Positions 52,198 through 62,170 of a stretch of DNA of 64,000 bases are shown piece by piece (within the stretch, counting starts at the first letter, position 1; each line of letters begins with the position of its first letter). A model generated the notes under the pieces. That model was not told the origin of the DNA and ran no database searches. It saw nothing but the letters and a program-made list of their open reading frames with translations. The DNA is taken from positions 1 through 64,000 of the forward strand of contig JAPFBL010000956.1 in assembly GCA_026182355.1 (NCBI GenBank). Direction: 5' to 3'. Both the position numbers and the translations under genes were made by a program. Origin of the DNA: Hermatobates lingyangjiaoensis (Eukaryota; Arthropoda; Insecta; Hemiptera; Hermatobatidae).

Positions 52198-52392
52198 AAT
52201 TGACAGAAGGGATTCCTGAGGATTTTGGTCATAAACAAAACAAATATAAGTGGTCGAGAAGCTATATCAATATGAATAAACAAAGAGGTACTGGCTCACA
52301 TATTGTTATGCTTATGACCAAAATCCTCAAGAACCCCTTCTGTGAATTTGAAATATCAGTGCTCGAGAAGCTATATCAATATTTACAACTAT
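52198..52392. repeat. Mixed inverted and direct repeat
   Basis: ACAGAAGGGATTCCTGAGGA with TTTTGGTCATAA (52,202) is mirrored at 52,312-52,345 (TTATGACCAAAATCCTCAAG). CTCGAGAAGCTATATCAATA instead recurs as a direct repeat (52,254 and 52,362). Origin not recognised. Confidence 0.6.
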
Positions 52393-53231
52393 AGTTTGAT
52401 TTATTCCATTATTTAAGTAAAGATACAATAATCAAACAAAAATAAACGTTCAATTTACAAAATAGTGTTAATGTTTATGTAGGATAACTCTATTGGCATT
52501 TTAGGCAGAATGTTTTAATTTCACTTTTCAAATCTGCATGCATAGAAATAGTTTTTTCCAGCACAACAATACATGAAGCAACATAATTTTCCATGCACTT
52601 CAGTCGTTCAGTGTTATGTTGCTCATAGGATAATGTGTTACTTTAGTTGAAGCCAAAAACATAAAGTTGTATAAAAGTTGACAGGAAATTAGTCATACAT
52701 GTGTTAATTTTTCTTTAAGCAGTGTTGTATAAGAGTAAAAGTATCTAAACATTTCTATGCACAATGTATATATGGTAATAAATGCTCAAGTAAACCAATT
52801 TGTGTTCCTTTCTCTTTTAGGTGCGCTGTGCTTTCACTAAAGTATGTTTGAGATTTTCAAGTAGTTGTAAGCGAGGTAAACAAGGTCACACGTGATACGG
52901 TATTACACTACTTTCTGTTCTGATTTGTACGTTCTTTCTTGTAAAGTTCTTTATTTGACTCCTTCATGTTATGCATGGACATTTAGTTTGTACCCTTTAT
53001 CTCATTCATAACACTAATATGAAGTACATCTATAATAAAAAGAACATGATGGTTTAATCAACAGGGATACATGAATCTCTCAAGCAGGCGTAGACTTCAA
53101 GCCTTTTCACTGAAAACCTTGTATTGTCTACTTTTTTTGCAGTTATTCAGATTTGTTGACGTTGTATTAAAAAAGTAACTATTGATGCACTTTCCAAAAT
53201 GAATTTTAAATATTATAATGTATATTCCCAG
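52393..53231. other. No gene seen
   Basis: AT-rich, with no supported feature. Confidence 0.45.
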
Positions 53232-53724
53232 CAGTGGTGTTGCAACTATTTTTGCCGCCCGAAATGGTTGTAAGATTTTGCCCCCTTGATAATCCGTTAA
53301 CCATTAAAATTTCAGAAAGTCCTCAAAAATACTTATTTTCATGGAATTACAATCAAAGCTCTAAAAGAAATCCAAAGATTTTTCAAAAAAAAAAACGTAT
53401 AAGTCAAAACATAAAAAAGTTGTTATTTAAAATAACTGCCTATGCAAGCAAATATAATAAACTTTCAACACCTTTAAAAAAATAGTTTTGAAAAATTTAA
53501 CATAAATTATTTTTATTTGTAAATATAAAGTTGAAATTTGTTTGAAAAAAATATTACACATTAATCATAAAAACAGTTACGACTTTAAAAACTCATTTTG
53601 GTATAAACTTTCAAATTTTTTTTAACTTTTTATTATTTTGATTTTTTTTATGTTTACCCCCTCAAAACGATGGACCCTGGCGGACCACCTCCCCTCCTCT
53701 CGACCCTTACGCTGCTACACTAAT
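53232..53724. mobile_element. hAT-like non-autonomous element, copy 1
   Basis: Termini CAGTGGTGTTGCAACT and, inverted, CATTAGTGTAGCAGCG. Near-duplicate 8-mers ATTCCCAG and ATTCCAAG flank it (7 of 8). Internal words GATAATCCGTTAACC and AGAAAGTCCT match the copy at 58.6 kb. No transposase. The superfamily call rests on the ends and 8-bp duplication. Confidence 0.6.
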
Positions 53725-53894
53725 GATTCCAAGTACAGTAGAACCCCCTTTATCCGGTATCCAAACGTCCGGCACGCTCAAAACAACGGCAAAATTTTGA
53801 CCAGGGTAATTTCCCGAAAATATTGGGTAAAAAATATGCAAAAACACAAAAAATGTACAACCACGTAATTGCGAACCTCCTCCCCCGGCCTCCG

Positions 53895-54283
53895 TAGGTT
53901 TAGATGTTTTAGAAACATTCATAAAGTTTGCAGAATGTCAGCCATATCTTACTGCCCAACACGTAATGAGTCTCTACCAAATGCGTATTCTAATACAAGA
54001 GGCGCAGAGGAGGGCTATGAAGCAGACCGATATTAGAAAACTCTTTGCCAAGGCGAGTGAAAGAGCCAAGAAACAACCCCAACCTGGGCCCTCCAATGAG
54101 CCCCAACCTGGCCCTTCCAATGAGCCCCAACCTGACCCCTCCAATGAGCCCCAACCTGGGCCCTCCAATGAGCCCCAACCTGGCCCCTCCAATGAGCCCC
54201 AACCTGGGCCCTCCAATGAGCCCAAGGACTTTGTTGGTTTCGAATCTGACGAAGAATTACCTGACGACCTCCCTCCAATGTAA
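53895..54283 (+). pseudogene. Tigger-type transposase C-terminus with Pro-rich repeats
   Basis: The forward frame reads VGLDVLETFIKFAECQPYL, then TAQHVMSLYQMRILIQEAQR, a basic helix with RRAMKQTDIRKLFAK, then six to seven 8-residue repeats PQPGPSNE and an acidic end (GFESDEELPDDLPPM, stop at 54,281). In Tigger/jerky-like transposases an acidic/helical tail follows the DDE domain; here the CENP-B-like DNA-binding and DDE parts are gone. The 24-bp repeats (54,080-54,222) are an expansion inside the tail, with one D/G variant. It could still be transcribed as a short peptide, but I expect no function. Confidence 0.72.
54080..54222. repeat. 24-bp coding tandem repeat, about 6 units
   Basis: Units of CCCCAACCTGGGCCCTCCAA plus TGAG, differing at one or two bases (GGGCCC, GGCCCT, GACCCC, GGCCCC). 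The period is a multiple of three, so the frame is kept. GC content is far above its surroundings. Confidence 0.93.
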
Positions 54284-54721
54284 AGTTAAAAACAAGACAA
54301 TTAGGCTTAAGGACATTAGTACAGTAAGATAAATACGAAAATAAGTGAAAACATAGAGTTAAATACAGTATAGAAATAAGAAAATAAGTTTAAAAAATAG
54401 AGTTAAATACAGTATCGAAATATAAGTTTACGACTAGCCTATAAATATGCCTGCCCTGCCCTAAGGAAAATAAAATATGAAAAATAAAGTTTACGTTTAT
54501 TAAAAGTGTCTTTACAATGGATTACATTACATTCTACAGTCTACAGTCAAGCCTACGCTCTAGGAAGGTAATTACGAGTGTGTTTTCTATGATTGTTTTG
54601 CTATTTTCTAACTTTTAATTACTTCGTGTGTATTTATAAGAGTAACACTCAAAACAACGGCAAAACGCTTTATCCGGCATGGTCTCCCCCCCGATCGTGC
54701 TGGATAAACGGGGTTCTACTG

Positions 54722-55600
54722 TATTATTCAAAAAACATAAGTCTGGCAACTAACTTATCCATTTTTGGAATTCCTTTCTAATCAAGAGGAAACTGAATGT
54801 TATTTTGTTTTATTTTGCTTCATTAACCGTTTTTTCAACACATCATCAGGACCGTATATACTTTCTTCTATTATAAAATTAATAATATTATTATTAATAT
54901 AATGTCCGTATATCGCCTTTTATTATGTCATAGCTAAATAAATTTCTCCAATTTTCTTCCTCAGTATTGTCATGTTTTATAAATTTTAAGATGTTTTAAA
55001 ACTAAATCTATCAAAGATGATTCATTAGAAAGAAAAGATGTAAATTGGGAGTCAGAAGGAATATAAATCAATTCAAGGTGAATGTAGTTCTTTCTGATTG
55101 CATTTTGCATATTGTTTTTCTTAATAAATACAAATTCAAAGTAAGATAAAACCCGTTTTAATTTGAAGGTCTGTCTTATTTGTTGCAAACAGTATATAGA
55201 TCCTTTTTGTCATTCATACTATTTAAAAGTAAAAAGGTGACTCACCAATGGTTTGACATGCAATAAAAATGGGCAGGTCAGCTATACTTGCCTTATTATT
55301 GCTATTATTATTATTATTAGAAAAATAATTCATATCTCAAGAAAATTATGAAAGGCGAATATTGTTTATATCTTTCTCGGTATAATTTTAGTTGTAAAAG
55401 ATTGATTTCTTCAAGAACTTAATAATTTATTTTGTAATTCATAATAACTTTTACTGTCGTTTATTCTTTACCATTTAAAGATAGCAAATTATTGCTCTCA
55501 GGCGAAAAGTTTTCGTACATAACTTTTTATGGGCATGTATGTTTTGAGTTTCCCTGAGTCTAACAAACTGTTTTTCTGATTTATTTCTTCACACTGAGGT
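54722..55600. other. No gene seen; PLE scrap near 54,820-54,860
   Basis: The minus strand at about 54,823-54,858 reads CTGATGATG, then TGTTGAAAAAACGG, a hammerhead-like remnant without stem II. Also (TTA)n near 55,300. Otherwise AT-rich. Confidence 0.4.
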
Positions 55601-55604
55601 AAAT

Positions 55605-55730
55605 TGATTAAACAAGGTTTCCACACAAAAGAAATTTTTTAAGTCAAACTACGTGTTTTTAACACTTCGTGTTCATCGTCAGGTAAACATCTACAATGTA
55701 AATTATAAATTAAAAGTTACCAAAAACAAA
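55605..55730 (-). mobile_element. PLE flanking repeat, family O
   Basis: Reversed unit with a hammerhead-like core at 55,651-55,681: CTGACGA, extra T, stem II GAACAC/GTGTTA, AAAA for GAAA. The GTAGATGTTTACCTGACG word recurs at 63,080-63,105 (minus). Diverged, probably inactive. Confidence 0.55.
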
Positions 55731-55891
55731 CTGGAATTATATAGAATAAAATGAAAAATGATTTGTTTGTAAGTGTTTTTCTTTACTCTGTTTGTTACTC
55801 TTCTTCAATTTGAACTGTATGGTCAAGATTTCACAATAAACTCGTGAAATAACAATCAATGTTCAAACCACAATAAGAAATGAAAAAAAAG

Positions 55892-55934
55892 GGCTAAGAT
55901 CTTTTAACTGTAACAAGCGGACTTCGTCAGAGTC
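55892..55934 (-). ncRNA. Hammerhead ribozyme, family A (damaged)
   Basis: The CTGACGA box and AGATCT are kept. Stem II is mismatched (GTCCG/CAGTT) and GAAA is AAAA. Inactivity is expected. Confidence 0.7.
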
Positions 55935-55989
55935 AACAACCCAACTGAGTCAGTTTTATTCATACTGAGTCAGAGTCAGTTGGGTTTTT

Positions 55990-56032
55990 GACTCTGACGA
56001 AGACCGCTTGTTACGGTTGAAAGATCTTAGTC
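55990..56032 (+). ncRNA. Hammerhead ribozyme, family A (consensus)
   Basis: Identical to the reference copy at 21,298-21,340 in the core and all stems. Confidence 0.85.
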
Positions 56033-56114
56033 TTATTTTCCCACGTCATATTGCGGTTTGATCATTGATTGATTGATTGTTTATGTGAAATATTTTTATT
56101 GTGGTTTGATCAGT

Positions 56115-56325
56115 GATATATTTATACAAAACTAAAGTTTATCGGGACTCGGTCAGTTCTTCAGGTTCAAATTAAACTCTCATTGCCAACGTTTGGTCTT
56201 TATCTTTAAACCTTTTTTACCATATTCATTATGTGTTTGATCAATCCGATAATTAGTGTATATATTACTCATATTATCATATATATATAAACTTTATAAA
56301 TAAGATCTCAACAACAAATAAGTTG
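56115..56325 (-). mobile_element. Solo PLE flanking repeat, family D
   Basis: Reversed unit: AAAGTTTATCGGGACTCGGT, CAGGTTCAAATTAAACTCTC, GCCAACGTTTGGTCTTTATC, TTTAAACCTTTTTTACC. It corresponds to the 3' end of the PLE at 8.46-8.60 kb. The hammerhead has lost its first box. Confidence 0.68.
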
Positions 56326-56329
56326 TAAA

Positions 56330-56515
56330 TAAAAAACAGTATCGAAATTAAATGAGACACACTTACAGTTTCTAATTTTTGATTTGAACCGTCTTCAAGA
56401 AGATAAGAGAGGGAAACTCAAGCGCTTGGACTCTGGACCAGTGTGCTTCGTTCTCTCTTATTCCTCTTAAGACGATTAAAACTCAAATTAGAGACTGCAA
56501 GTGTGTGTTTTTAAT
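56330..56515. mobile_element. PLE palindrome, family H, locus 1
   Basis: Left reversed arm (ACACTTACAGTTTCTAATTT, GAACCGTCTTCAAGAAG) and right forward arm (TTCCTCTTAAGACGATTAAA, TTAGAGACTGCAAGTGTG). The central sequence AGCGCTTGGACTCTGGACC is shared with locus 2 at 56.8 kb. Cores are degenerate (TTGAAGA, AAAA). Confidence 0.75.
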
Positions 56516-56680
56516 TGCTTTATATATATATAAAGATTTCAATAAACATTGAAATACAACAAAAACTTAGCAATGAGAGTTTAATTTGAACTGAAGAACT
56601 GACCGAGTCCGATAAACTTTAGTTTTGTTTCTATTCCACGGTCGATACTTTTATCAATATATATATAATTTTTCAATGAA
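56516..56680 (+). mobile_element. PLE family D fragment between family H copies
   Basis: AGCAATGAGAGTTTAATTTG, GACCGAGTCCGATAAACTTT and a short AAAGATTTCAATAAACATTG piece (family A tail) lie between TA tracts. A compound of two PLE ends. Confidence 0.55.
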
Positions 56681-56684
56681 AATA

Positions 56685-56925
56685 CGATCCGAAACAGACA
56701 AATACAGTTCAACGTAAATAAAGAAACATAGAGAAATTAAAAACACACACTTACAGTTTCTAATTTTTGATTTGAACCGTCTTCAAGAGAGATAAGAGAG
56801 GGAAACCAAGCGCTTGGACTCTGGACCAGTGTGCTTCGTTTCTCTCTCTTATTCCTCTTAAAACGATTAAAACTCAAAATTAGAGACTGCAAGTGTGTGT
56901 TTTTAATTTCTTTATATATATATAT
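56685..56925. mobile_element. PLE palindrome, family H, locus 2
   Basis: Almost a copy of locus 1, including the unusual centre (AAGCGCTTGGACTCTGGACC). It carries longer outer arms (AATACGATCCGAAACAGAC). Loci 1 and 2 probably arose by a local duplication of about 380 bp or by two insertions of one palindrome. Confidence 0.78.
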
Positions 56926-56996
56926 ATATAAAGATTTCAAATAAACATGTGAAATTACAATCAATGATTAAACGACAATAAGAAATGGGAAAACAA

Positions 56997-57039
56997 GACT
57001 AAGATCTTTCAACTGTAACAAGCGGTCTTCGTCAGAGTC
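56997..57039 (-). ncRNA. Hammerhead ribozyme, family A
   Basis: Core boxes, stem I and AGATCT intact. Stem II GACCG/CAGTT has one C-A mismatch. Confidence 0.78.
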
Positions 57040-57047
57040 AAAAACCC

Positions 57048-57090
57048 AACTCTGACGAAGACCGCTTGTTACAGTTGAAAGATCTTATTC
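57048..57090 (+). ncRNA. Hammerhead ribozyme, family A (stem I weak)
   Basis: The same stem II mismatch as its mirror. Stem I is reduced (AACT/ATTC). Confidence 0.73.
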
Positions 57091-57130
57091 TTATTTTCCC
57101 ATTTTTTATTATGGTTTGATCATATATATA

Positions 57131-57689
57131 TAATCTCAGACATCACTGTCATATTACTATTACATATTTCACTATGCAGTTTAATTAACTAATACATGCA
57201 ATAAAACTTCAATCTGGTCAAATACAAATTTATAATCAGGTAAATGAAGTCGTCTAGTATTGTATAACAGGTTTTTTTTAATGTCCACGTGCACATGCGT
57301 TTACCATTTCATGCTATTTAAGGAGTGAAAGTGTCTCATTTACGGTTTCAACTCAACAACAATTGGCAAACCCTAGATGCCTATCATATTATGGTTATTA
57401 GTTTCATATAAATTATTTATCAGACAATTCGTTTATCAATTGTGTTATCAGTTTATGAATAAGGTTGTGCTGTTTAACACTTTCCCTTCTAGAAGTTCGT
57501 ACCGAAAGTTTCTATTTTATAACTGCTATAATTTTATATTAATAATGTCCTTATTTTTTTTAACTATAACTCTTCTTCAACCTAAATTGCTAACTTAAAA
57601 TGCTTTATATATAAGTTACTTTTCAACTTAACAAATTCAAGTTTAACTATAATGATTTAATTTTTATATTACAAACTTCACTTGATTAG
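57131..57689. other. No gene seen
   Basis: AT-rich, nothing supported. Confidence 0.45.
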
Positions 57690-57807
57690 AAGAAGTAATG
57701 ACAAAGAGGAAGACCAAAATGCTGAAGAACAGGTCACTAGAAGGAGCTCTTTTCTAAACAACTCAAGTAAGAATGAAGGAAATCAAACCTGCGTCTTATT
57801 AGCTGAA
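57690..57807 (+). CDS. Candidate internal exon, doubtful
   Basis: A frame of about 39 codons (RSNDKEEDQNAEEQVTRRS, then SFLNNSSKNEGNQTCVLLAE) lies between a possible acceptor (CACTTGATTAG ending at 57,689) and a good donor-like GAA/GTAAGA at 57,808. The upstream tract is AT-rich rather than pyrimidine-rich. The sequence is acidic, low-complexity and without a recognisable domain. Chance co-occurrence of such signals in 64 kb is quite possible. Confidence 0.22.
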
Positions 57808-58612
57808 GTAAGATACCTTATTGACTGTGCCACCGGGATGCCCAACCGAACAAATCGGTTTAACTTGTATATAGTCACCTATACAAAGTTCTCTGCGGTT
57901 TGTTACAAAAAATTACATATTTTATTACAAAATTTATTCTAATTAGCAGCAACTAGTGAAAAATTAAAAATAAACTTAAGAAAAGTCAAATTTGCGAAAA
58001 TTTTGTCAAGAAAGAAAAGCTGAAGAAGATAGTAATTTTCTAAGTAATTTTCAAGAACATAGTATTTATTATTTTCTGCCTTTATTTGGAATATTTATGA
58101 ACAGTATCAATGTTGTGAGCTGAATTCACTGGTGCCCAGAAACTAATTGAAGAATGAGAATTGTTCAGTAACTAAAATACTGGTCACCTTTTACATAAAT
58201 AAATTACGTACTCATATATTATGTCATAGTACATTATAAGGCATTAAGCTTGGGTCAATCTTTAGTATTGTTCAACAGTTGGGGTGGAAAATTGAAGTCT
58301 TTTTGAAGATTTTAATGACCGGATAGAAAAGTATTCTCAGAAATATATTTCTGTGAATTTCTCTCCATCACAACATAGAATTTACCAGTCAGACATAACA
58401 TTAACAAATATTATCACTATATAAATTATAATGTCACGCTGATTTAAATTTAAATTTTTCCGATAACTACTACAAGATATTAGGCAATGAATAAACAAAC
58501 CACAATTTCATAGTAGAAAAAATACTTAAATCTGCTTTTAAATATGAAAACGCCAATCACTGGTGCAAAGGATTTAGTTATCTTCATAATTTTAAATGTT
58601 ATCAGCAGAGTA
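57808..58612. other. No gene seen
   Basis: AT-rich, no supported feature. Confidence 0.45.
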
Positions 58613-59578
58613 GCAACTATTTTTGACCACCCGGGGCGGTCGTAAGATTTGCCACCTCAAAAAAAATTTGCCCGGGGGGGAGGAGGGGAGATTTCCCGTT
58701 TTGGAAAATTTGAGCATTGATAATCTGTTAACCTCTAAATTCCAGAAAGTCCTAAATTTTTTTATGTTCATGGAATTACAATCAAGGATCTAATTTTAGA
58801 CTGTTGTTATTGGTTTCTGACTTTCATCTTATTACCGGTACTCGTATACATATAAAGTTTTATCAAAGAAAACCGAAGATTCTTCAAAACAAAAACGTAC
58901 AGGTATACAGTCAGAATCATTCAAGTTGAACAGTTCCTGTTCAAAGAACCAAGCTGAGCTAAGAGCATTTCTGATAGCTGTCCAATGGATAGATCGGACT
59001 TGTCCAGCAGTAATCTACCACACTTCTCATTAATAAAAACAGATAGTCAAGTGTCTCTAAATTCACTAATAAATGCTCGGGCCTACTACAAGAACTTACA
59101 AGGAATAAGAGAGACATTGGTGTATTTAAAAACAAAAAGTTTGCTGATTCATTTTGGCTGGAGAAAAAGCTTACATCTGGAAACTAGAAAATGAAAAAAC
59201 AGATTCACTGGCAAAAAGAGCTGCTACATGTATATCTGTACGTTTCATGAAATAAAAAAAATTGTTAAATTAAATTAACTGGCTATGCAAGCAAATATAA
59301 TAAATTTTCAACCCCATTAAAAAATTAGGTTTGAAAAATTTAAAATAAATTTATTTTAATTTGTAAATATTGCAGTTGAAAAATCCTATTCAGAACAGTA
59401 TTACACACATGAAATATAATAACATTTACGACGTTAAAACTCATTTTAGTGTAAAATTCAGATTTTTTGTTAGCTGTTTATTATTTCAATTTTTTCATTT
59501 TCTATTTTACTCCCTCAAAATGCTGCTTCCTGACATGTGCCGCCCGGGGCTGACCGCCCCTCGCTTGCTACGTCACTG
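58613..59578. mobile_element. hAT-like non-autonomous element, copy 2, carrying a LINE insert
   Basis: Ends CAGCAGAGTAGCAACT and, inverted, CAGTGACGTAGCAAGC. The interior matches 53,232-53,724 (GATAATCTGTTAACC, ATGGAATTACAATCAA, CTATGCAAGCAAATATAATA). About 470 bp (58,800-59,270) is extra relative to copy 1 and contains LINE RNase H coding. No clear target duplication was found. Confidence 0.6.
58935..59225 (+). pseudogene. LINE RNase H domain fragment
   Basis: In shifting forward frames: QAELRAFLIAVQWI, then IKTDSQVSLNSLINARAYYK, NLQGIRETLVYLKTKSLL and HFGWRKA..., ending ENEKTDSLAKRAA. These match the RNase H order of R1/I/Jockey-type LINEs: an AEL...A helix (catalytic Glu), a TDSQ strand (catalytic Asp), and a terminal (G)NExAD-LAK box, here NEKTDSLAK. 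At least two frameshifts. RT is absent. It is inserted in, or captured by, the hAT-like element. Confidence 0.7.
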
Positions 59579-60395
59579 GTTTTTGTAGAGATTATTATTA
59601 TCTATATGTCTAAAGTTATCTTATCCCTACAATATATTTTTTACAGCATTTCGTTCTTTCTAGATGTTCTGTCTAGTATGAAAGAATTCTCAAAACTCCT
59701 TAGGTCACCGTTTGGTTTATAGTTTTAAATATTTTCAGGGCTACATCACTAACAGGATAAATTAATTTAATAAATAAAAAATTATCTAAAACAGATACCA
59801 ATAATTCAAAATGTGTAAGGAGGTACAGATAAGAAAGATTAACTTTTACAGTGTCATATTTTTGGCTTCAGCCTTTCTTTATAAGGAAAAAAAAAGATGA
59901 AGCAAAAAATGCTTGCCAGTTTCCCACTGTCCGTAAAAAAAAATTTTGTTTTGTGTCATCTGGTAACAACTGAAAAATAAAAACTCTGTTTAAGTGACGA
60001 GCAGTACGGATGGTATTCGAATCTCAAGAGGGATACCTCTAATTTTGTGGCACTAAATATATCTTAGGAAGAGAATTGTTTTTCCTTTCTATAACGTTAC
60101 AGTAAAATATGTTCATTATGATTAAAATGTACTCGTATTTCAATGAACATATATGCAATTATTACTTGACTGGACAATGTATGATCCAGACAACTCATGA
60201 TTAGCATAACTTTATTGGAATTTAAGTTTCAAAGTTCAAGCATTCATTATGACCTTTATTATTTGTATCATTTACTAGTAAGGATGTACTGCAAGCCGCC
60301 CTGATATATTCGTTTTTAAGCATTCTTAATGAATCGTAATTCCAAAAGCTTTTGTGAAGTAGAATTAAATTAATTCTAACGTAGTGCAATCAGTT
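59579..60395. other. No gene seen
   Basis: AT-rich, no supported feature. Confidence 0.45.
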
Positions 60396-60399
60396 ATTA

Positions 60400-60608
60400 T
60401 GTGGTATTTACTCATTGTAGGGTAAAAAGCAATAAAATGGACTCCACATATAAAAATTTAATCGTATAAACGATTTTGAACACGTAGTGTTCTTCTCAGG
60501 CATAACTAAGGGTGAGTGTCTGTGGTACAACTGAGGAAAAACGCGTTGTTTATACGATTAAATTTTTATATGTGAAGACCATTTCATTAGCTTTTTACCC
60601 TACAAGAA
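60400..60608. mobile_element. PLE palindrome, family J
   Basis: Left TTGTAGGGTAAAAAGCAATA and right TAGCTTTTTACCCTACAAG arms, with CATATAAAAATTTAATCGTA mirrored. The minus core is damaged (CTGAGAAGAACAC, GTTC, AAAA). The plus arm lost its first box but keeps ACGCGTT-GTTTATACG. Confidence 0.75.
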
Positions 60609-60792
60609 TTAAATTAGTTGAAAAATGTTATCACTAAAATAGTAATATTTGTGCCCCAAAATAGCTATTTACTAACATAAATGGGTAGAGTAATACGTAA
60701 AAAAAATACGATATAGATAGAAAAGCAATTTTCAAACAAAAAGAAACATGTTTCCTCTGATTGGGAAGATAAATTAGACAGAGTTGAGGCAT

Positions 60793-61064
60793 TCAGGGTA
60801 GTAGTATTGACTGAAAAGCACGATTCAAGAGATCAGCAGGTTGCAACAAGTAGTGTTCAGGATGGCGGAGACTCCCAGCATGTTGTGCCATGTCCTGGGG
60901 TCGTGTGGGAACAGACGGCAGCGTGGGAGCGTTCCTGCAACGCTTACTGGTCTGACCAGACAAACAGCCCAATGGGTCGTAATCACATCTCAATTATACG
61001 AGGGCAGAGAGAAGAGGCTTGTTATCTAACAACGCTTGGCAAATTAGGCCAGAGGGAAATTTGA
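60793..61064. CDS. GC-richer block with overlapping open frames, unrecognised
   Basis: 60,800-61,030 is GC-rich and open in three frames. The minus frame (60,793-60,993) reads MRCDYDPLGCLSGQTSKRC, then RNAPTLPSVPTRPQDMAQHA, then a segment with HPEHYLLQPADLL. The plus frame (60,807-61,064) is Trp/Gln-rich. I cannot choose a strand. It may be a LINE scrap (a DMAQ/RPQ-type helix near the RT C-terminus) or an exon. No motif is decisive. Confidence 0.22.
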
Positions 61065-61149
61065 CAATTTAAGACAATCATAAACTAGTTAACCACCAGC
61101 ATCGATTCATTTGATTTGAAATTTCGAATAAATTGAAAATATTTAAAAA

Positions 61150-61345
61150 AATATTAAATGGAAGTAACATAGGTTAGATTGGGTTGCAGTAGTCGTCCCA
61201 CAAGAATTCCACACAATGAACATTCTGTATTGGGAATCCTTTTCTTCACATCCCGCGTTAAATAACTGAAAGGCCAGAATGGTGTAAAACCCCAGTTCTA
61301 GTAGCCCTGAGGAGAGCACGTAAGCCACTGGGCTACCATGACTCC
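61150..61345 (-). repeat. tRNA-derived SINE, diverged
   Basis: GTAAAACCCCAGTTCTAG and GCACGTAAGCCACTGGGCTA form the head. The tail part (GGGTTGCAGTAGTCGTCCCA) also occurs at 35,355-35,380 (GGTTGCACAATAGTAGTCCC), suggesting a shared SINE variant. Confidence 0.7.
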
Positions 61346-61714
61346 TAATAACGGAAGGTTACTAGTCATTGAAAATTATTCAATCAGTCCTTTAAAAGAG
61401 TGTTTGTAATGATGAAAATGGATTTTCTCAGTAATTTTCTAGGTCTATCTTCTCACAATATGGCTACAAACTTATAACAGTGCAATAAATGTGGAGATAA
61501 AATGTATATTTACAATATGTTTATTGTGAAATCTTGTTATAGTTTTTTATGGTTTTTGGTTGTTTTTTCATTACCACACTTATAGGTCTTCACCTTTTAG
61601 TGGTATTCTAAGAGCAAAACGTGTGGTCCATTTATTATATGACGCCCATTTTAGGAATGGATTTGTAAACTACCGGGGTGAATTTACTTTGGGGGCTATA
61701 AATTTTACTTTTTT
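61346..61714. other. No gene seen; PLE tail words near 61,515
   Basis: TTATTGTGAAATCTTGTTAT at 61,520 resembles a family A/P terminal hairpin remnant. Otherwise nothing. Confidence 0.4.
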
Positions 61715-61925
61715 CAGGTGTATTTAGACAATCTTTACCGAGTACTTGACATGGTACAGGCTTGAATACCACAGCCTAGCCACTATGTTACCTAGCCATT
61801 TGTACCTCTCTAAGAGAAAAAGTGCTAAGATATTTTCACTTTCCGCGTGATAAAATCGATAACCAGATTCAATATACCAGTTGAAAGGCGAGCACGCAAG
61901 CCACTGAGCTATCCTGGCCCCATAT
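61715..61925 (-). repeat. tRNA-derived SINE
   Basis: GTGTATTTAGACAATCTTTA, GAGTACTTGACATGGTACAG, GATAAAATCGATAACCAG and GCACGCAAGCCACTGAGC in SINE order. Confidence 0.83.
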
Positions 61926-61939
61926 GACTTTATATAAAT

Positions 61940-62170
61940 CAACGTCTAAACAACAATAAACACTCCAGAAGTATGATTATGATCTTTCAACCAAATCAAC
62001 TGGTCTTTGTCATACTCATACCAGTATGAGTAGAGTCATACGAGTATGAGTCAGCCTCTGAAGATTAGTTGTTTTGGTTAAAAGATCTTAGTGACATTTC
62101 AGAATATCTTACAGTTATTCAGACAACTTTTATTTCACAAGTTTATTGCAAAATCTCGTTCTAGTTTTAT
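61940..62170. mobile_element. PLE palindrome, family P (diverged relative of A)
   Basis: Arms mirror around ACTCATACCAGTATGAGT (62,022). The left reversed core has GATCTTTCAACCAAATCAAC, and the right forward core CTCTGAAGATTAGTTGTTTT then GGTTAAAAGATCTTAG. Stem III AGATCT is kept, the first box is CTGAAGA, and stem II has been replaced by (T)TAGTTG/-GGTTA. The tail TTTATTTCACAAGTTTATTG corresponds to the family A hairpin. Confidence 0.72.

Larger units (their letters stand above)
53736..54721 (+). mobile_element. Tigger/pogo-like transposon, internally deleted
   Basis: Inverted termini CAGTAGAACCCCCTTTATCC and CAGTAGAACCCCGTTTATCC, flanked by TA on both sides (53,734 and 54,722). 986 bp in total. 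AACAACGGCAAAA recurs near both ends. It retains the 3' end of a transposase gene (53,895-54,283), so it arose by internal deletion of an autonomous element. It sits 11 bp from the hAT-like element. Confidence 0.88.
55825..56110. mobile_element. PLE palindrome, family A
   Basis: Left arm 55,828-55,945 (diverged), a centre with three GAGTCAG words (55,947-55,980), right arm 55,980-56,090. The right tail is rearranged (TGATTGATTGATTG, hairpin reduced), followed by a second TTGTGGTTTGATCAGTG. Confidence 0.87.
56926..57130. mobile_element. PLE palindrome, family A, TTACAGTT subtype
   Basis: Both arms carry TTACAGTT instead of TTACGGTT. The left arm has the terminal hairpin; the right arm ends at TATGGTTTGATCATATA. 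Bounded by (TA)n. Confidence 0.9.

Noticed and set aside
53974..54278. Overlapping Gly/Trp-rich and other open frames in the 24-bp repeat region
   Set aside because: Shadows of the PQPGPSNE repeat frame: a repeat with a period divisible by three keeps several frames open.
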